In this document: piece by piece, positions 1 to 9,862 of the stretch | How the letters are laid out: every line of letters begins with the position of its first letter | Position numbering within the stretch: the first letter of the stretch is position 1 | NCBI RefSeq assembly: GCF_030063335.1 | Contig: NZ_JASISW010000011.1 | Location: 116,390 to 180,389, forward strand | Origin: Rhodococcus sp. G-MC3 | Lineage (GTDB): Bacteria; Actinomycetota; Actinomycetes; Mycobacteriales; Mycobacteriaceae | DNA length: 64,000 nucleotides | Reading direction: 5' to 3' | The notes under the pieces: generated by a model | What the model was told of the DNA's origin: nothing | Databases searched by the model: none | What the model saw: the letters and a program-made list of their open reading frames with translations, nothing else | Program-made: the position numbers and the translations under genes

Positions 1-510
1 ATGATCGCGCCTGGACTTCGTGTGGGCTGGGTCGATGCAGCGCCCGAGGCGCGGCAGTTGTTGATCAACGCCAAGCAGGCGATGGACACATGCACCAATC
101 TTCCTGCTCAGCGGATGATCGCCGAGTTCATCCGCCGCGGTCACCTGCACACGCATCTCCGCTCTCTCGGCACGGTTTATCGGCCGCGCAAGATAGCTAT
201 GCAGCGCAGCCTGGACAGGTACTTCGGTGATCGTATTGCCACCACGGATCCCGAAGGCGGCTTCTTTCTGTGGGCAACCTTGCGCGGCGCTGCCGCGGCA
301 GTCTCGACGCAGGATTTGTTCGAAGTCGCTCTCGCAGAGGGGGTTGCCTATATTCCGGGGCCCGCGCTGTCGGTCGGCGGCAAGTTCCACGATTCGCTGC
401 GTTTATGCTTCGCGTCGTCGACTCCCGAGCGGATCGACGAGGGTGTGAAAAGGCTTGCGGCGGCGGTCGACAGGTCGATGGCAATGCTCGCGAGCGATCC
501 GACTCGATGA
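1..510 (+). CDS. PLP-dependent class I/II aminotransferase, C-terminal part (5' end outside window)
   Basis: The gene is already under way at base 1. The first residues (MIAPGLRVGW) match the segment that directly follows the PLP-binding lysine in class I/II aminotransferases (SFSK-x-x-APGLRxGW), so the catalytic lysine and N-terminal half lie upstream of the window and the ATG at base 1 is internal. The visible 169 residues form the small C-terminal domain, with the GGFFLW segment near 86 and the LRLCF segment near 132 that carries the carboxylate-binding arginine. Overall it resembles the LysN/2-aminoadipate aminotransferase group. Its stop overlaps the start of the M20 hydrolase (ATGA), so the two are co-translated. 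Substrate is unknown; an amino acid to 2-oxoacid reaction is the family role. Confidence 0.85.
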   Translation: MIAPGLRVGWVDAAPEARQLLINAKQAMDTCTNLPAQRMIAEFIRRGHLHTHLRSLGTVYRPRKIAMQRSLDRYFGDRIATTDPEGGFFLWATLRGAAAAVSTQDLFEVALAEGVAYIPGPALSVGGKFHDSLRLCFASSTPERIDEGVKRLAAAVDRSMAMLASDPTR

Positions 511-1751
511 CCGAATTGGATCTGCTGCTGCAGGGCGCCATCGACTCCGAAGAGATTCTTGCGCTGGCATCGGCGTTGATCGATGCTGGCGGTGAAAACC
601 CAGGAAGCACCGAGGGTGGTGTCGTGGAGGTGCTCGCCGAACACTGCAGGGCACTCGGTTTCGTTATCGAGATCGACGAAGTGGTTCCTGGCAGACCCAA
701 TATCGTTGTCTCGGTCGGTGGCTCGGATCAGCCGGGTGTCCTGTTCATCGGCCACTCGGATGTGGTTCCCGCAGGCGGCGGGTGGACGACGGATCCCTTC
801 GGCGCGGTGGTGAAAGACGGCCGTCTGTTCGGGCGTGGATCGTGCGACATGAAAGGTGGCTTGGCCGCCGTCGTGATCGCGATGGCTGCTTTGAAGCGCT
901 GTGGCGCACTCGGTTCGGCGCCCGTATCGCTGGCGTGCCTCGTCGACGAGGAGGACACCGGTCTGGGCATCCGCTCGTTCGTCGGACAATCGCCGTCCGT
1001 CAGGCAATCGCCGTCCGTCAGACAAACGAATCGACGCGAGTACTCGCACTGCATCGTCGCGGAACCAACCGATCTGGTGACCATCACCGGATGCCGGGGT
1101 GCAGCAAACCTCGACATCACGGTGACCGGACGCTCAGCGCATGCAGGCAAGCCGGCGAACGGCCGAAACGCGGTATCCGCGGCAGCACGCATCGTGGTGT
1201 TGATCGATTCGATGGCCGAGGCGCTGCGATCGGAACCCCATCCCATTCTCGGTGCTGCGACCTGGAACGTCGGCACCATCGTCGGAGGCACCGGAACCTC
1301 GATGGTCGCCGACAGCTGCGTTCTGACCGTGGATCGACGGTTGTTGCCCGGTGAGGACGCCCACGACATCGCATCCAAGCTGCGACAAGAGATTGAATCC
1401 GCGGGAATATCGGGGGACGGAATCGAGGTGTCGGTGACAGTGTCGATGGAGATGCCGGGCTTCCTGACCAGCGAGGACGCTGGAATTTCGACGTCAGCGG
1501 TGCGCGCCGTTGCGGACGTCGTCGGCCATCGGGGCACCGGTGTGTGGACCGCGTCCTGTGACGGTGGCTTCATTGCGCGCGACATGGGTATTCCCACCGT
1601 CGTACTGGGTCCTGGAGAAATCGAACTGCAAGCTCATCAGCCCGACGAATCGGTTTCGGTCCAGCAATTGTGCGACAGCGCAAGGGTGTACGCGCTGTTG
1701 GCATCGAAAATCACTGCGCGACCAGGTGTTATGACGAACTCCCTGGGGTAG
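507..1751 (+). CDS. M20 family metallohydrolase (ArgE/DapE/ACY1-like)
   Basis: A 414-residue zinc amidohydrolase. Metal-site motifs are in order: GHSDVVP (His83, Asp85), GRGSCDMKGG (Asp114), DEED (Glu148/149), AEPTDL (Glu186) and a C-terminal AHQPDE histidine. The dimerisation-domain AHAGKP motif is present. The start at 507 overlaps the aminotransferase stop and gives normal family length; the upstream extension of the frame lies inside the previous gene. Residues 160-173 hold a 6-residue tandem repeat (QSPSVR) from an 18-bp DNA duplication, in a loop just before the lid domain. The family cleaves N-acyl amino acids or peptides; with an importer and an aminotransferase beside it, deacylation of an imported N-acylated amino acid is a reasonable inference. 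Confidence 0.9.
   Translation: MTELDLLLQGAIDSEEILALASALIDAGGENPGSTEGGVVEVLAEHCRALGFVIEIDEVVPGRPNIVVSVGGSDQPGVLFIGHSDVVPAGGGWTTDPFGAVVKDGRLFGRGSCDMKGGLAAVVIAMAALKRCGALGSAPVSLACLVDEEDTGLGIRSFVGQSPSVRQSPSVRQTNRREYSHCIVAEPTDLVTITGCRGAANLDITVTGRSAHAGKPANGRNAVSAAARIVVLIDSMAEALRSEPHPILGAATWNVGTIVGGTGTSMVADSCVLTVDRRLLPGEDAHDIASKLRQEIESAGISGDGIEVSVTVSMEMPGFLTSEDAGISTSAVRAVADVVGHRGTGVWTASCDGGFIARDMGIPTVVLGPGEIELQAHQPDESVSVQQLCDSARVYALLASKITARPGVMTNSLG
985..1020 (+). repeat. 18-bp tandem duplication inside M20 gene
   Basis: Two adjacent copies of an 18-bp unit (985-1002 and 1003-1020, one mismatch) add six residues in frame to the M20 hydrolase. It is one of at least ten similar short duplications in this window. 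Confidence 0.9.
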
Positions 1752-1845
1752 GTCGAAAACCGATGTACTTGCTTGCGTAAAGTGGAACGCTGCGAAGTAC
1801 CAGCCCGACGCTCGACGTTATTGACAAAGCGAGAGGTATTGGACC

Positions 1846-3330
1846 TTGACACAGTCATCAAGCAGTAGGTCTGCAAGTAGTGGGTCAACCAGTAGTGGGT
1901 CTACCAGAAGTATCGGCGCAGATGGTTCCGCGACCGGTTATCCGCCGGATCGCAGGGAGCTCAGTCCCGAAGAGAACAAGGTTTTGCGCAGAGCTATCGG
2001 TGGTTCCGCCCTCGGTAACGCCGTCGAGTGGTTCGATTACGCGGTGTACGGCTATCTGGCCGTGTACATCGCAGCAAACTTTTTCCCATCGGAGGACGGC
2101 GGCGCGAGTCTGTTGTCGACGTTCGCGGTGCTCGCAGCGTCGTTCATCATTCGTCCGATCGGCGGCATCGTGCTCGGCCCACTCGGCGACCGCATCGGTC
2201 GACAAAAGGTGCTGGTCCTGACGGTGACCATGATGACGCTGGCGACGGCGGCGATCGGAATTCTGCCGACCTTCGACACCGTCGGAATCTTGGCCCCGAT
2301 TCTTTTGCTCATGTGCCGTTTGGTGCAGGGCTTCTCCACCGGCGGTGAATACGGCGGTGCGGCAGTGTTCATGGCCGAGTACGCGCCGGATCGGCGTCGT
2401 GGTTTCTTCGGTTCTTTCCTCGAATTCGGCACACTTGCAGGCACTGTCGTAGGCGCGACATTGTGCACGCTGCTGAACCTCGGTCTGGGCGACGACACCA
2501 TGGAGGCATGGGGCTGGAGAATCCCGTTCCTGCTGACGTTGCCACTTGGACTCGTTGCACTTTGGCTACGTACGCGCCTCGAAGATTCTCCCGTGTTCGC
2601 CGAGGCCAAAGCCGAAGGCGAGACCGTGTCCGAGGGTGCGCAGGGTGGCGCGATCGCCTCGCTCAAGACCACCATGACGTACTGGCAGCGCATTCTCATT
2701 CTGATGGGCTTCGTGCTGCTCCTCAATATCGCCTACTACACCGTGCTGACGTTCTTACCGTCGTACCTGAGTGACACGTTGGGCCACAGCACTACCCAGT
2801 CCAACTTCACACTCGTCGTGATCATGCTGATCATGATGGCAATCATCAATCCGATCGGTTCGTTGTCGGATCGAATCGGCCGCAAGCCGTTGTTGCTTGC
2901 TGCCTGCGTCGGCTACTTCGTGTTCAGTGTTCCGCTGTTCCTGCTGATCATCAACACCGGACTTGTCGGCCAGACGGTCGGGCTGCTCGGCCTGGGAATT
3001 CTGCTCGTCATCATGTGCTCGTGTGTGTCATCGACACTTCCCGCGCTGTTCCCGACGCAGGTTCGCTACGGCGCCTTCGCAATCGGATACAACGTGTCGA
3101 CGTCGCTGTTCGGAGGTACCGCTCCGCTGATCCTGACGTTCCTGATCGACAAGACCGGGTCGAACCTGATCCCGGGTTGGTACATGATGCTGGCCGCCGC
3201 GATCGCATTCGTCCCGATCCTGCTGATGCCTGAAACTGCAGGTCGCTCACTTCGCGGAACTCAGTGCCCAGGCGACAACGATGACGAGGTTGCTGCCTCG
3301 GGTGTCGAGCTCGTGGGATACAAGTCCTAG
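1846..3330 (+). CDS. MFS transporter, metabolite:H+ symporter (ProP/MHS-like)
   Basis: A 494-residue membrane protein with about 12 predicted hydrophobic segments. The opening GNAVEWFDYAVYGY segment, the loop 2-3 motif GxLGDRIGRQKVL and the STGGEYGG segment are hallmarks of the metabolite:H+ symporter group (ProP, ShiA, KgtP). The start is a TTG at 1846; the first 30 residues are a Ser/Gly/Thr-rich low-complexity stretch created by short repeats, so the membrane part begins near residue 48. It lies between an M20 hydrolase and a hydroxyacid dehydrogenase whose GTG start overlaps this stop by one base. Likely imports the carboxylate or amino-acid derivative processed by its neighbours; the substrate cannot be read from sequence. 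Confidence 0.88.
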   Translation: MTQSSSSRSASSGSTSSGSTRSIGADGSATGYPPDRRELSPEENKVLRRAIGGSALGNAVEWFDYAVYGYLAVYIAANFFPSEDGGASLLSTFAVLAASFIIRPIGGIVLGPLGDRIGRQKVLVLTVTMMTLATAAIGILPTFDTVGILAPILLLMCRLVQGFSTGGEYGGAAVFMAEYAPDRRRGFFGSFLEFGTLAGTVVGATLCTLLNLGLGDDTMEAWGWRIPFLLTLPLGLVALWLRTRLEDSPVFAEAKAEGETVSEGAQGGAIASLKTTMTYWQRILILMGFVLLLNIAYYTVLTFLPSYLSDTLGHSTTQSNFTLVVIMLIMMAIINPIGSLSDRIGRKPLLLAACVGYFVFSVPLFLLIINTGLVGQTVGLLGLGILLVIMCSCVSSTLPALFPTQVRYGAFAIGYNVSTSLFGGTAPLILTFLIDKTGSNLIPGWYMMLAAAIAFVPILLMPETAGRSLRGTQCPGDNDDEVAASGVELVGYKS

Positions 3331-4295
3331 TGACGGGGAGGCCGGTGGTCGTCGTCTTGCACGCCGACCACCTCCCCGAGGGGCTCGACTCGGTGTCGGA
3401 AGTGGCCGATATCCGTTATGCCACAGCCGATACTCTCGGCGACGCTGTTCCCGGTGCCGACGTGCTGCTGCTGTGGGACTTCTTCTCGCCAGCAGTGAAG
3501 AAAGTGTGGCATCTCTGCGATTCGTTGAAATGGATTCACATCGCCGCAGCGGGAGTCGATTCTCTCATGTTCGACGATCTCGTCGAATCCGATGTGGTAG
3601 TGACGAATTCGCGAGGTGTCTTCGATCGCCCGATCGCCGAATTCGTTCTCGGCCAGATTCTCGCCTTCGCAAAGGGTTCGTCGAATTCAGAAGCGCTGCA
3701 ACGGCAGAAGATTTGGAAGCACCGGGAATCGGAGCGCATCGACACCGCTCGCGCGATGATCGTCGGAACCGGCGCGATCGGACGCGAAACAGCGAGATTG
3801 CTGAGCGCTGTAGGAATGTCGGTGTCCGGCGTCGGTCGCACGGCGCGCACCGGCGACGTCGATTTCGGAGAGGTCTATGCGAGCGCGGATCTGTCATCGG
3901 TGATCGAAGGCGTCGATTATCTGGTCCTGCTTGCGCCGCTGACCGAAGCCACGCGAGGGCTTGTCGACGCGCAGGTGCTCGAAGCGGTAACTCCTGGTAT
4001 CCGAGTGATCAACGTGGGCCGGGGAGAACTTCTCGAGATCGACGCACTTCTCGCAGGGCTTCGCTCCGGACGGGTCGTGGGAGCGGCGTTGGACGTGTTC
4101 GATGCGGAACCGTTGCCACCGGACAGTGAGCTGTGGACGACGGAGAATGTGGTGATCACCCCGCACATGAGCGGCGATGCAGTCGGCTGGCGTGGTCGCC
4201 TCGCGGAGCTGTTCGTCGCCAATTTCCACCGGTACAACGGCGCCGAGACCCTTGCCAACGTCGTCGACAAGAGGCTCGGATTCGTCTCGAACTGA
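3330..4295 (+). CDS. D-2-hydroxyacid dehydrogenase (NAD(P)-dependent)
   Basis: A 321-residue protein of the D-isomer-specific 2-hydroxyacid dehydrogenase family. The Rossmann glycine motif is GTGAIG (near 147-152). The catalytic triad is visible as the Arg of NVGRGELLE, the Glu of DVFDAEPLP and the His of TPHMSG. The GTG start overlaps the transporter stop (TAGTG), arguing for one transcript from base 1 to 4295. Family members interconvert 2-oxoacids and D-2-hydroxyacids, which would suit reduction of the 2-oxoacid made by the aminotransferase upstream. No ACT or other regulatory domain is present. The exact substrate is not predictable. Confidence 0.88.
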   Translation: MTGRPVVVVLHADHLPEGLDSVSEVADIRYATADTLGDAVPGADVLLLWDFFSPAVKKVWHLCDSLKWIHIAAAGVDSLMFDDLVESDVVVTNSRGVFDRPIAEFVLGQILAFAKGSSNSEALQRQKIWKHRESERIDTARAMIVGTGAIGRETARLLSAVGMSVSGVGRTARTGDVDFGEVYASADLSSVIEGVDYLVLLAPLTEATRGLVDAQVLEAVTPGIRVINVGRGELLEIDALLAGLRSGRVVGAALDVFDAEPLPPDSELWTTENVVITPHMSGDAVGWRGRLAELFVANFHRYNGAETLANVVDKRLGFVSN

Positions 4296-4412
4296 CAGTC
4301 GCCTCGCCCGAGGCCACGATGTGCTCGGCCTGCTCGACCGCAGGAAGCGTCCACTCGTCCCGCGCTGGACCGCGGTGCGGGTAGGGCGGCCTTTCTGGTT
4401 ACTGTGTAGGAC

Positions 4413-5696
4413 ATGACTGCAGCATCCCTGTCTGCCGAATCGAGTTCAGCGCACGCCGATGAGCGGGAAGCGGTCCACGCCGCGGCTCGTCGCGCGCGCG
4501 TTGCATCGCGGGCACTGGCACTTCTGACCACCGCCGAGAAGGATGCAGCGCTGCATGCCGCAGCCGACGCAGTCCTGGCCGCAGCTCCACTGGTGCTCGC
4601 GGCGAACACCGTGGACGTCGATGCCGCGCGCGCGGCTGGAACCGACGAGGGGCTGCTGGACAGACTGCGTCTGACCGAGGCACGAATCGAAGGTATCGCT
4701 GCCGGCCTTCGGCAGGTAGCTGCGCTACCCGACCCGATCGGTGAGGTCTTGCGCGGGTCCACCCTCCCCAACGGCCTGGAAATCCGTCAGCTTCGAGTAC
4801 CTCTCGGCGTCGTGGGCATGGTGTACGAAGCGCGGCCGAACGTGACCGTCGACGCGTTCGGGCTTGCGTTCAAGTCCGGGAACGCGGCGTTGCTGCGCGG
4901 ATCTTCGTCGGCTGCGCTATCCAACGAGGCTCTCGTCGAGGCACTTCGGCAGTCACTGCAGAACAGTGGGCTGCCGATCGATTCGGTCCAGCTCCTCAGC
5001 AGTGCAGACCGTTCGTCGGTGACGCATCTGATCCAGGCCAGAGGCCTCGTCGACGTGGTCATTCCTCGGGGCGGTGCAGGCCTGATCGCTGCCGTCGTTC
5101 GGGATGCGACGGTGCCGACGATCGAGACCGGGGTGGGCAACTGCCACATCTACGTGCATTCCGCGGCGGACCTCGAGATGGCGGAGAAGATCGTTCTCAA
5201 CTCGAAGACCCGCCGGGTGAGTGTCTGCAACGCGGCTGAGACCGTCCTCGTCGATACCGCGATCGCTGACATCGCGGTTCCGCAGCTGCTTCAGGCATTC
5301 CAGATGCACAGTGTCGTCGTTCACGGTGACCTGCCTGGGCTCGTGCCGGCAACCGACAAGGATTGGGCGGAGGAGTACCTCTCGCTCGATGTCGCGTTGA
5401 AGGTGGTCGATGGAATCGACGCCGCGATTTCTCACATCGACACCTACGGCACCGGGCACACCGAAGCGATCGTGACCTCGGATCTGCGGGCAGCCCGCGA
5501 GTTCACCACCAGAGTCGACGCGGCTGCCGTCATGGTGAACGCATCCACCTCGTTCACCGACGGTGAGCAATTCGGATTCGGTGCCGAAATCGGCATCTCG
5601 ACGCAGAAGCTGCATGCTCGCGGACCAATGGGTTTGCCAGAACTGACCTCGACCAAATGGACCGTCTGGGGCGAAGGCCACACCCGCGCGGTGTAG
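4413..5696 (+). CDS. proA: Glutamate-5-semialdehyde dehydrogenase (gamma-glutamyl phosphate reductase)
   Basis: A 427-residue NADPH-dependent aldehyde dehydrogenase-fold enzyme that reduces L-glutamyl-5-phosphate to glutamate-5-semialdehyde in proline synthesis. The catalytic cysteine is Cys272 in the [11 protein letters not shown] motif; the [22 protein letters not shown] segment and the [22 protein letters not shown] ending are typical of ProA. Length matches the family. A 117-base gap separates it from the catabolic genes upstream. It is followed at 41 bases by the MoxR/VWA pair, the order seen in M. tuberculosis (Rv2427c-Rv2425c). The ATG at 4413 follows a weak GTAGGA ribosome site. Confidence 0.97.
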   Translation: MTAASLSAESSSAHADEREAVHAAARRARVASRALALLTTAEKDAALHAAADAVLAAAPLVLAANTVDVDAARAAGTDEGLLDRLRLTEARIEGIAAGLRQVAALPDPIGEVLRGSTLPNGLEIRQLRVPLGVVGMVYEARPNVTVDAFGLAFKSGNAALLRGSSSAALSNEALVEALRQSLQNSGLPIDSVQLLSSADRSSVTHLIQARGLVDVVIPRGGAGLIAAVVRDATVPTIETGVGNCHIYVHSAADLEMAEKIVLNSKTRRVSVCNAAETVLVDTAIADIAVPQLLQAFQMHSVVVHGDLPGLVPATDKDWAEEYLSLDVALKVVDGIDAAISHIDTYGTGHTEAIVTSDLRAAREFTTRVDAAAVMVNASTSFTDGEQFGFGAEIGISTQKLHARGPMGLPELTSTKWTVWGEGHTRAV

Positions 5697-5736
5697 CCGT
5701 CACAACGCGTTGTAGACGTAATAACTAGGAGCAATC

Positions 5737-6624
5737 GTGGACCGAGCAGTACCGACATCGCTGCCGCTGTTCGGCAGCGTGAACGACGTCGTATCGAGGC
5801 TCGCCGAGACGGGGTATCTGGCAAACAAGGCGACTGCCACGTCGGTATTCCTTGCCGACAGGTTGGGCAAGCCTTTGCTCATCGAGGGACCCGCAGGTGT
5901 CGGAAAGACCGAATTGGCGCGCGCGGTTGCACAGACGACGGGTGCCGAGCTTGTGCGGCTCCAGTGCTACGAAGGTGTCGACGAGGCGCGAGCACTGTAC
6001 GAGTGGAACCACGCGAAGCAGATTCTGCGCATCCAATCGAGTTCGGCAGGCCATCAGGATTGGGACGAAACCAAGCTCGATGTGTTTTCCGAGGAGTTCC
6101 TTCTTGCCCGTCCGCTTTTGCACGCAATTCGCCGTGAGGACCCGACGGTATTGCTGATCGACGAAACCGACAAAGCCGACGTCGAGATCGAAGGGCTTCT
6201 TCTGGAAGTGCTCAGCGATTTCGCGGTGACCATTCCCGAGCTCGGCACGATTACCGCCACGAGGAAGCCGTTCGCGGTACTCACCTCGAATGCGACTCGT
6301 GAGCTGTCCGAGGCGTTGAAGCGCCGTTGCCTGTTCTTGCACCTGGACTTTCCCGACGAAGATCTGGAACGACGCATCCTTGCCAGTCGGGTTCCCGAGC
6401 TGCCGGAAGCACTTGCGGAGCAGTTGGTTCGGACGGTGCGAGTCATGCGCGCCATGCAGCTCAAGAAGTTGCCCTCGGTCGCCGAGACCATCGACTGGGG
6501 CCGTACCTTGCTGGCCCTGGGCATGGACACCCTCGACGACGACGCTGTTCGCGCCACAATGGGCGTCGTGCTCAAACACCAGTCCGATCAGGACAAGGTT
6601 GCAGCCGAGCTGCGGCTGAACTGA
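5737..6624 (+). CDS. MoxR-family AAA+ ATPase
   Basis: A 295-residue AAA+ ATPase. Walker A is GPAGVGKT (51-58) and Walker B is VLLIDE (about 138-143), followed by the DVEIEGLLLEVLSDF segment; a LTSNATRELSEALKRRCLFL sensor-1/arginine-finger region sits near residue 190. MoxR ATPases act as chaperones that insert cofactors or remodel partners and almost always pair with a VWA protein, as here (next gene one base away). It resembles the CoxD-like branch, but no CO dehydrogenase genes are nearby, so the client is unknown. GTG start chosen by homology of the N-terminus. Confidence 0.93.
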   Translation: MDRAVPTSLPLFGSVNDVVSRLAETGYLANKATATSVFLADRLGKPLLIEGPAGVGKTELARAVAQTTGAELVRLQCYEGVDEARALYEWNHAKQILRIQSSSAGHQDWDETKLDVFSEEFLLARPLLHAIRREDPTVLLIDETDKADVEIEGLLLEVLSDFAVTIPELGTITATRKPFAVLTSNATRELSEALKRRCLFLHLDFPDEDLERRILASRVPELPEALAEQLVRTVRVMRAMQLKKLPSVAETIDWGRTLLALGMDTLDDDAVRATMGVVLKHQSDQDKVAAELRLN

Positions 6625-6625
6625 C

Positions 6626-8041
6626 ATGCACTCTCCGCACGGGTTCCCGGGGCATCTCGTCGGCTTCGTCGAGGCGCTGCGCAAGCGCGGAATAGCCGTC
6701 GGGCCCTCGGAGACCGTTGATGCCGGCCGCGTCGTATCGGTACTCGATCTGCTCGATCGGGAAGCTCTGCGGGAAGGCCTTGCCTGTTCACTGTTGCGTC
6801 GCCCGACCCACCGCGCGACGTTCGATGCGCTGTTCGACTTGTGGTTTCCGGCTGCGATGGGTCAGCGCGATACCGGGCAGATCGACACCGCGCTTCCTCG
6901 GAACGAGGCCGGCGAGGTCGACTTCGCGGCGCTCCGCGAGCTGATCACCGAACTCCTCGTCGACGGCAGCGCGCAATCGCTGGAACTGACACAGATGCTC
7001 GCGGCGCAGATCGTGGAGGAATTGGGCCAGTACAAGTCCGCGAACGGACCGTCGTTCTCGGCGTACCAGGCGTTGCGCGACGTCGCCCCGGACACGTTGC
7101 TGAGCAAGATTCTGGAAGGTCTTCTCGGCAATGCCAAGGGTGGATCGGACCGACCGAACGGAAGCTACGTCGACGAAGTTGCCAAGCGTACTGCGGCACA
7201 GAGAATTTCCGATTTGCGCAAGCTGGTCGAGAACGAAACCAGGCGCCGTGCCGCCGAGCAACTCGGGCGTGATCGGGTGGCGAGCTACGGTGTTCCCAAG
7301 CTTGCCGAGGAAGTCGATTTTCTTCGCGCCTCGGACACCGAGATGCTCGCACTCAGACGCAGTGTGACCCCATTGGCACGACTGCTCGCGAGCAGACTGG
7401 CAGTGCGGCGCAGTCGCAGCAGGGCAGGCTCGATCGATCTGCGGCGAACACTGCGGAAGTCGATGTCCACCGGCGGAGTGCCGATCGATCTGGTGCAGCG
7501 CAAACCCCGTCGGGCGAGGCCGGAACTCGTGGTGCTGTGTGACGTGTCGGGATCCGTTGCGGGGTTCAGTCATTTCACGCTGCTTCTCGTCCATGCACTT
7601 CGCGAACAGTTCTCGAGAGTTCGGATCTTTGCGTTCATCGATTCGACCGACGAAGTCACCCGGTTCTTCGACTCCGGTGCGGACCTCGGCGCAGCAATGT
7701 CACGGATCATTCGTGAGTCGGACCTGATCACCTACGACGGGCATTCGGACTACGGAAATGCCTTCGAAACGTTCGACGACAAGTACGCCCAGGCAGTGAC
7801 GTCGCGCACCTCCGTGCTCGTCCTGGGCGATGGACGCACCAACTACCGAGATCCGAAGGTCGCTGCGCTGGCGCACACGGTCTCCGTCGCCAAGCACGCA
7901 TACTGGCTCAACCCGGAACCGAAAGGGCAATGGGGTTCGGGCGACTCGGCCGCATCGCTCTACGAAGACGTCATCAGCATGTACGAGTGCCGATCCGCCC
8001 AGCAGCTCGGCGATATAGTCTCGCGACTCCTGCCGGTGTGA
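6626..8041 (+). CDS. VWA domain-containing protein (CoxE-like), partner of MoxR ATPase
   Basis: A 471-residue soluble protein. The C-terminal third is a von Willebrand A domain whose metal-ion adhesion site begins DVSGS (Asp306), followed by [13 protein letters not shown] and the later [16 protein letters not shown] segment. The N-terminal two thirds are helical and charged, as in CoxE-like proteins. No signal peptide or membrane segment, unlike BatA-type VWA proteins. The gene starts two bases after the MoxR stop, so it is part of the same operon. MoxR/VWA pairs mature or activate a client complex; here the client is not encoded alongside. Homologue of Rv2425c by position. Confidence 0.9.
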   Translation: MHSPHGFPGHLVGFVEALRKRGIAVGPSETVDAGRVVSVLDLLDREALREGLACSLLRRPTHRATFDALFDLWFPAAMGQRDTGQIDTALPRNEAGEVDFAALRELITELLVDGSAQSLELTQMLAAQIVEELGQYKSANGPSFSAYQALRDVAPDTLLSKILEGLLGNAKGGSDRPNGSYVDEVAKRTAAQRISDLRKLVENETRRRAAEQLGRDRVASYGVPKLAEEVDFLRASDTEMLALRRSVTPLARLLASRLAVRRSRSRAGSIDLRRTLRKSMSTGGVPIDLVQRKPRRARPELVVLCDVSGSVAGFSHFTLLLVHALREQFSRVRIFAFIDSTDEVTRFFDSGADLGAAMSRIIRESDLITYDGHSDYGNAFETFDDKYAQAVTSRTSVLVLGDGRTNYRDPKVAALAHTVSVAKHAYWLNPEPKGQWGSGDSAASLYEDVISMYECRSAQQLGDIVSRLLPV

Positions 8042-8094
8042 GAACGGCGAGTGCGGGGACGGAGAAGGTCACCAGCGAAGTAAGCTCGTCAACC

Positions 8095-8814
8095 GTGCCA
8101 CAACAACCCGAGGCGGTCCGCAAGCTGGGAGTGATGGGCGGAACGTTCGATCCCATCCACCACGGTCACCTTGTCGCAGCTAGTGAGGTCGCCAACAGCT
8201 TCGGTCTGGACGAAGTCATCTTCGTTCCTACCGGTACGCCCTGGCAGAAGGAAGGCAAGGTCGTCAGCCCTGCCGAGGACCGGTACCTGATGACCGTCAT
8301 CGCCACCGCGTCCAATCCGAGGTTTTCGGTCAGCCGCGTCGACGTGGACCGCCAGAAATTGACCTACACCGTCGATACGCTTCGCGACCTGCGCGAACAG
8401 CATCCGGCAGCCGAGTTGTACTTCATCACAGGGGCCGATGCGCTCGAGAGTATCCTGACCTGGCAGAACTGGGAGGAGCTGTTCGAGCTGGCGAAATTCG
8501 TCGGAGTGTCTCGGCCCGGGTTCGAACTCGGGGTCGAACATCTTGCCGACCATCTCCAGGATCTTCCGGAAGATGCACTGACGCTCATCGAGATTCCGGC
8601 GCTGGCGATTTCCTCTACCGAATGCAGGCTGCGGGCCAGCGAGAACCGCCCGGTGTGGTATCTCGTTCCCGACGGGGTGGTCCAGTACATCTCGAAGAGA
8701 AATCTGTACCGACCCAGGGGCGAACAACGTCTCGACGGTTCCGTCACCATGTCGGAACCGGCTCCTCAGAAACACCAGCAACACGATCCACCCAATGAAA
8801 GAGAAGTTAAGTGA
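8095..8814 (+). CDS. nadD: Nicotinate-nucleotide adenylyltransferase
   Basis: A 239-residue nucleotidyltransferase that adenylates nicotinic acid mononucleotide to deamido-NAD. The [12 protein letters not shown] motif (15-26) contains the T/HxGH-type nucleotide-binding site and the ISSTECR motif near 180 the second phosphate site. The GTG at 8095 was chosen because it places the motif about 15 residues from the start, as in relatives; an open frame upstream overlaps the VWA gene. The last residues are a hydrophilic tail beyond the usual end (YISKRNLY). Its stop overlaps the rsfS start (GTGA). Confidence 0.95.
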   Translation: MPQQPEAVRKLGVMGGTFDPIHHGHLVAASEVANSFGLDEVIFVPTGTPWQKEGKVVSPAEDRYLMTVIATASNPRFSVSRVDVDRQKLTYTVDTLRDLREQHPAAELYFITGADALESILTWQNWEELFELAKFVGVSRPGFELGVEHLADHLQDLPEDALTLIEIPALAISSTECRLRASENRPVWYLVPDGVVQYISKRNLYRPRGEQRLDGSVTMSEPAPQKHQQHDPPNEREVK

Positions 8815-9200
8815 CTGCTACAGACCAGGCAACCTCGATCGCGCGCATCGCGGCACTCGCAGCCGACGACAAGCTGGCGCTCGACGTGGTCGTGCTCGAT
8901 GTCTCGGACCAGCTGTATATCACCGATTGTTTCGTGATCGCATCCGCGCCCAACGAGCGTCAGGTCAACGCGATCGTCGAGAACATCGAGGACAAGCTCC
9001 GCGAAGCGGGACACAAGCCCGTCCGCAAAGAAGGCACCCGCGAGGGCCGGTGGGCATTGCTCGACTACATCGATGTCGTCGTTCACGTCCAGCACAACGA
9101 CGAGCGGAACTTCTACGCCCTCGAGCGCCTGTGGAAGGACTGCCCGTCGATCGAGGTTCCCGGGCTCGGTGAGCGTCCGGACGCGGAACCTACCCAGTGA
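8811..9200 (+). CDS. rsfS: Ribosome silencing factor RsfS
   Basis: A 129-residue protein of the Iojap/RsfS family, which binds ribosomal protein uL14 and blocks subunit joining during starvation. The conserved core [32 protein letters not shown] and the [21 protein letters not shown] segment (here [18 protein letters not shown]) are intact. GTG start overlaps the nadD stop, and its own stop overlaps the start of the next gene, so nadD-rsfS-gpgP are translationally coupled, the same order as Rv2421c-Rv2419c. Confidence 0.96.
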   Translation: MTATDQATSIARIAALAADDKLALDVVVLDVSDQLYITDCFVIASAPNERQVNAIVENIEDKLREAGHKPVRKEGTREGRWALLDYIDVVVHVQHNDERNFYALERLWKDCPSIEVPGLGERPDAEPTQ

Positions 9201-9862
9201 GCCATGAGGTCAAGCGGCAACTGATTCTGCTGCGGCACGGACAGACCGAGTACAACGCAACGGATCGGATGCAAGGGCAGCTCGACACCGATCTCACCGA
9301 GTTGGGTTGCAGTCAGGCGAAGGCAGCGGCTGCCGAACTGGCCACCCGCGCCCCTGTGCGAATAGTCTCCTCCGATCTCAAGCGTGCTTACGAGACTGCC
9401 GTCGCGCTCGGTGAGGCAAGTAATCTTTCGGTCGGTGTCGACGAGCGTCTCCGCGAGACTCATTTAGGGGAGTGGCAGGGATTGACACACCTCGACGTCG
9501 ATGCCCTCTCGCCCGGTGCGAGGCTTGCCTGGCGCGCCGACGCGACCATTGCACCGCCGTCGGGCGAAAGCCGCATCGACGTCGCGCGTCGTAGTGTGCC
9601 GGTCGTCGAAGAACTCGCGCGGGAACTGACCGAATGGGGTGCCGACGGGGCATCGGGTCCGGTGGTGCTCGTTGCGCATGGTGGACTCATTGCCGCGCTC
9701 ACAGCGGCGTTGCTCGATCTCCCGGTCGACCGGTGGCCGGTGCTCGGCGGGCTGTCCAACACCAGCTGGGTCCAACTCGGTAGCCATGGTCAGGGTGACT
9801 CGCTCGGGTGGCGCCTGGACGTGTGGAATGCGTCGGCGAGCGTGGCCAGTGACGTCCTCTGA
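9197..9862 (+). CDS. gpgP: Histidine phosphatase, probable glucosyl-3-phosphoglycerate phosphatase
   Basis: A 221-residue member of the phosphoglycerate mutase-like histidine phosphatases. The RHGQTEYN motif (catalytic His near 14), the [11 protein letters not shown] arginine motif, ETHLGEWQG and the second catalytic His in VAHGGLI are all present. By position between rsfS and an OctT-like gene it corresponds to Rv2419c, which dephosphorylates glucosyl-3-phosphoglycerate to glucosylglycerate in methylglucose-lipopolysaccharide synthesis. That specificity is an inference from synteny; the sequence alone supports only the phosphatase family. Its 3' end overlaps the next gene by 14 bases. Confidence 0.88.
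   Translation: MSHEVKRQLILLRHGQTEYNATDRMQGQLDTDLTELGCSQAKAAAAELATRAPVRIVSSDLKRAYETAVALGEASNLSVGVDERLRETHLGEWQGLTHLDVDALSPGARLAWRADATIAPPSGESRIDVARRSVPVVEELARELTEWGADGASGPVVLVAHGGLIAALTAALLDLPVDRWPVLGGLSNTSWVQLGSHGQGDSLGWRLDVWNASASVASDVL

Noticed and set aside
728..1597. A 289-codon minus-strand frame inside the M20 hydrolase gene
   Set aside because: Antisense to a gene with all metal-binding motifs; the translation has no recognisable domain.
4296..4412. A riboswitch or attenuator before proA
   Set aside because: The 117-base gap has no conserved aptamer pattern or terminator-like hairpin that I can recognise.
3917..4771. A minus-strand frame spanning the gap between the hydroxyacid dehydrogenase and proA
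   Set aside because: It covers parts of two genuine genes in antisense and is Ala/Arg/Ser biased without motifs.
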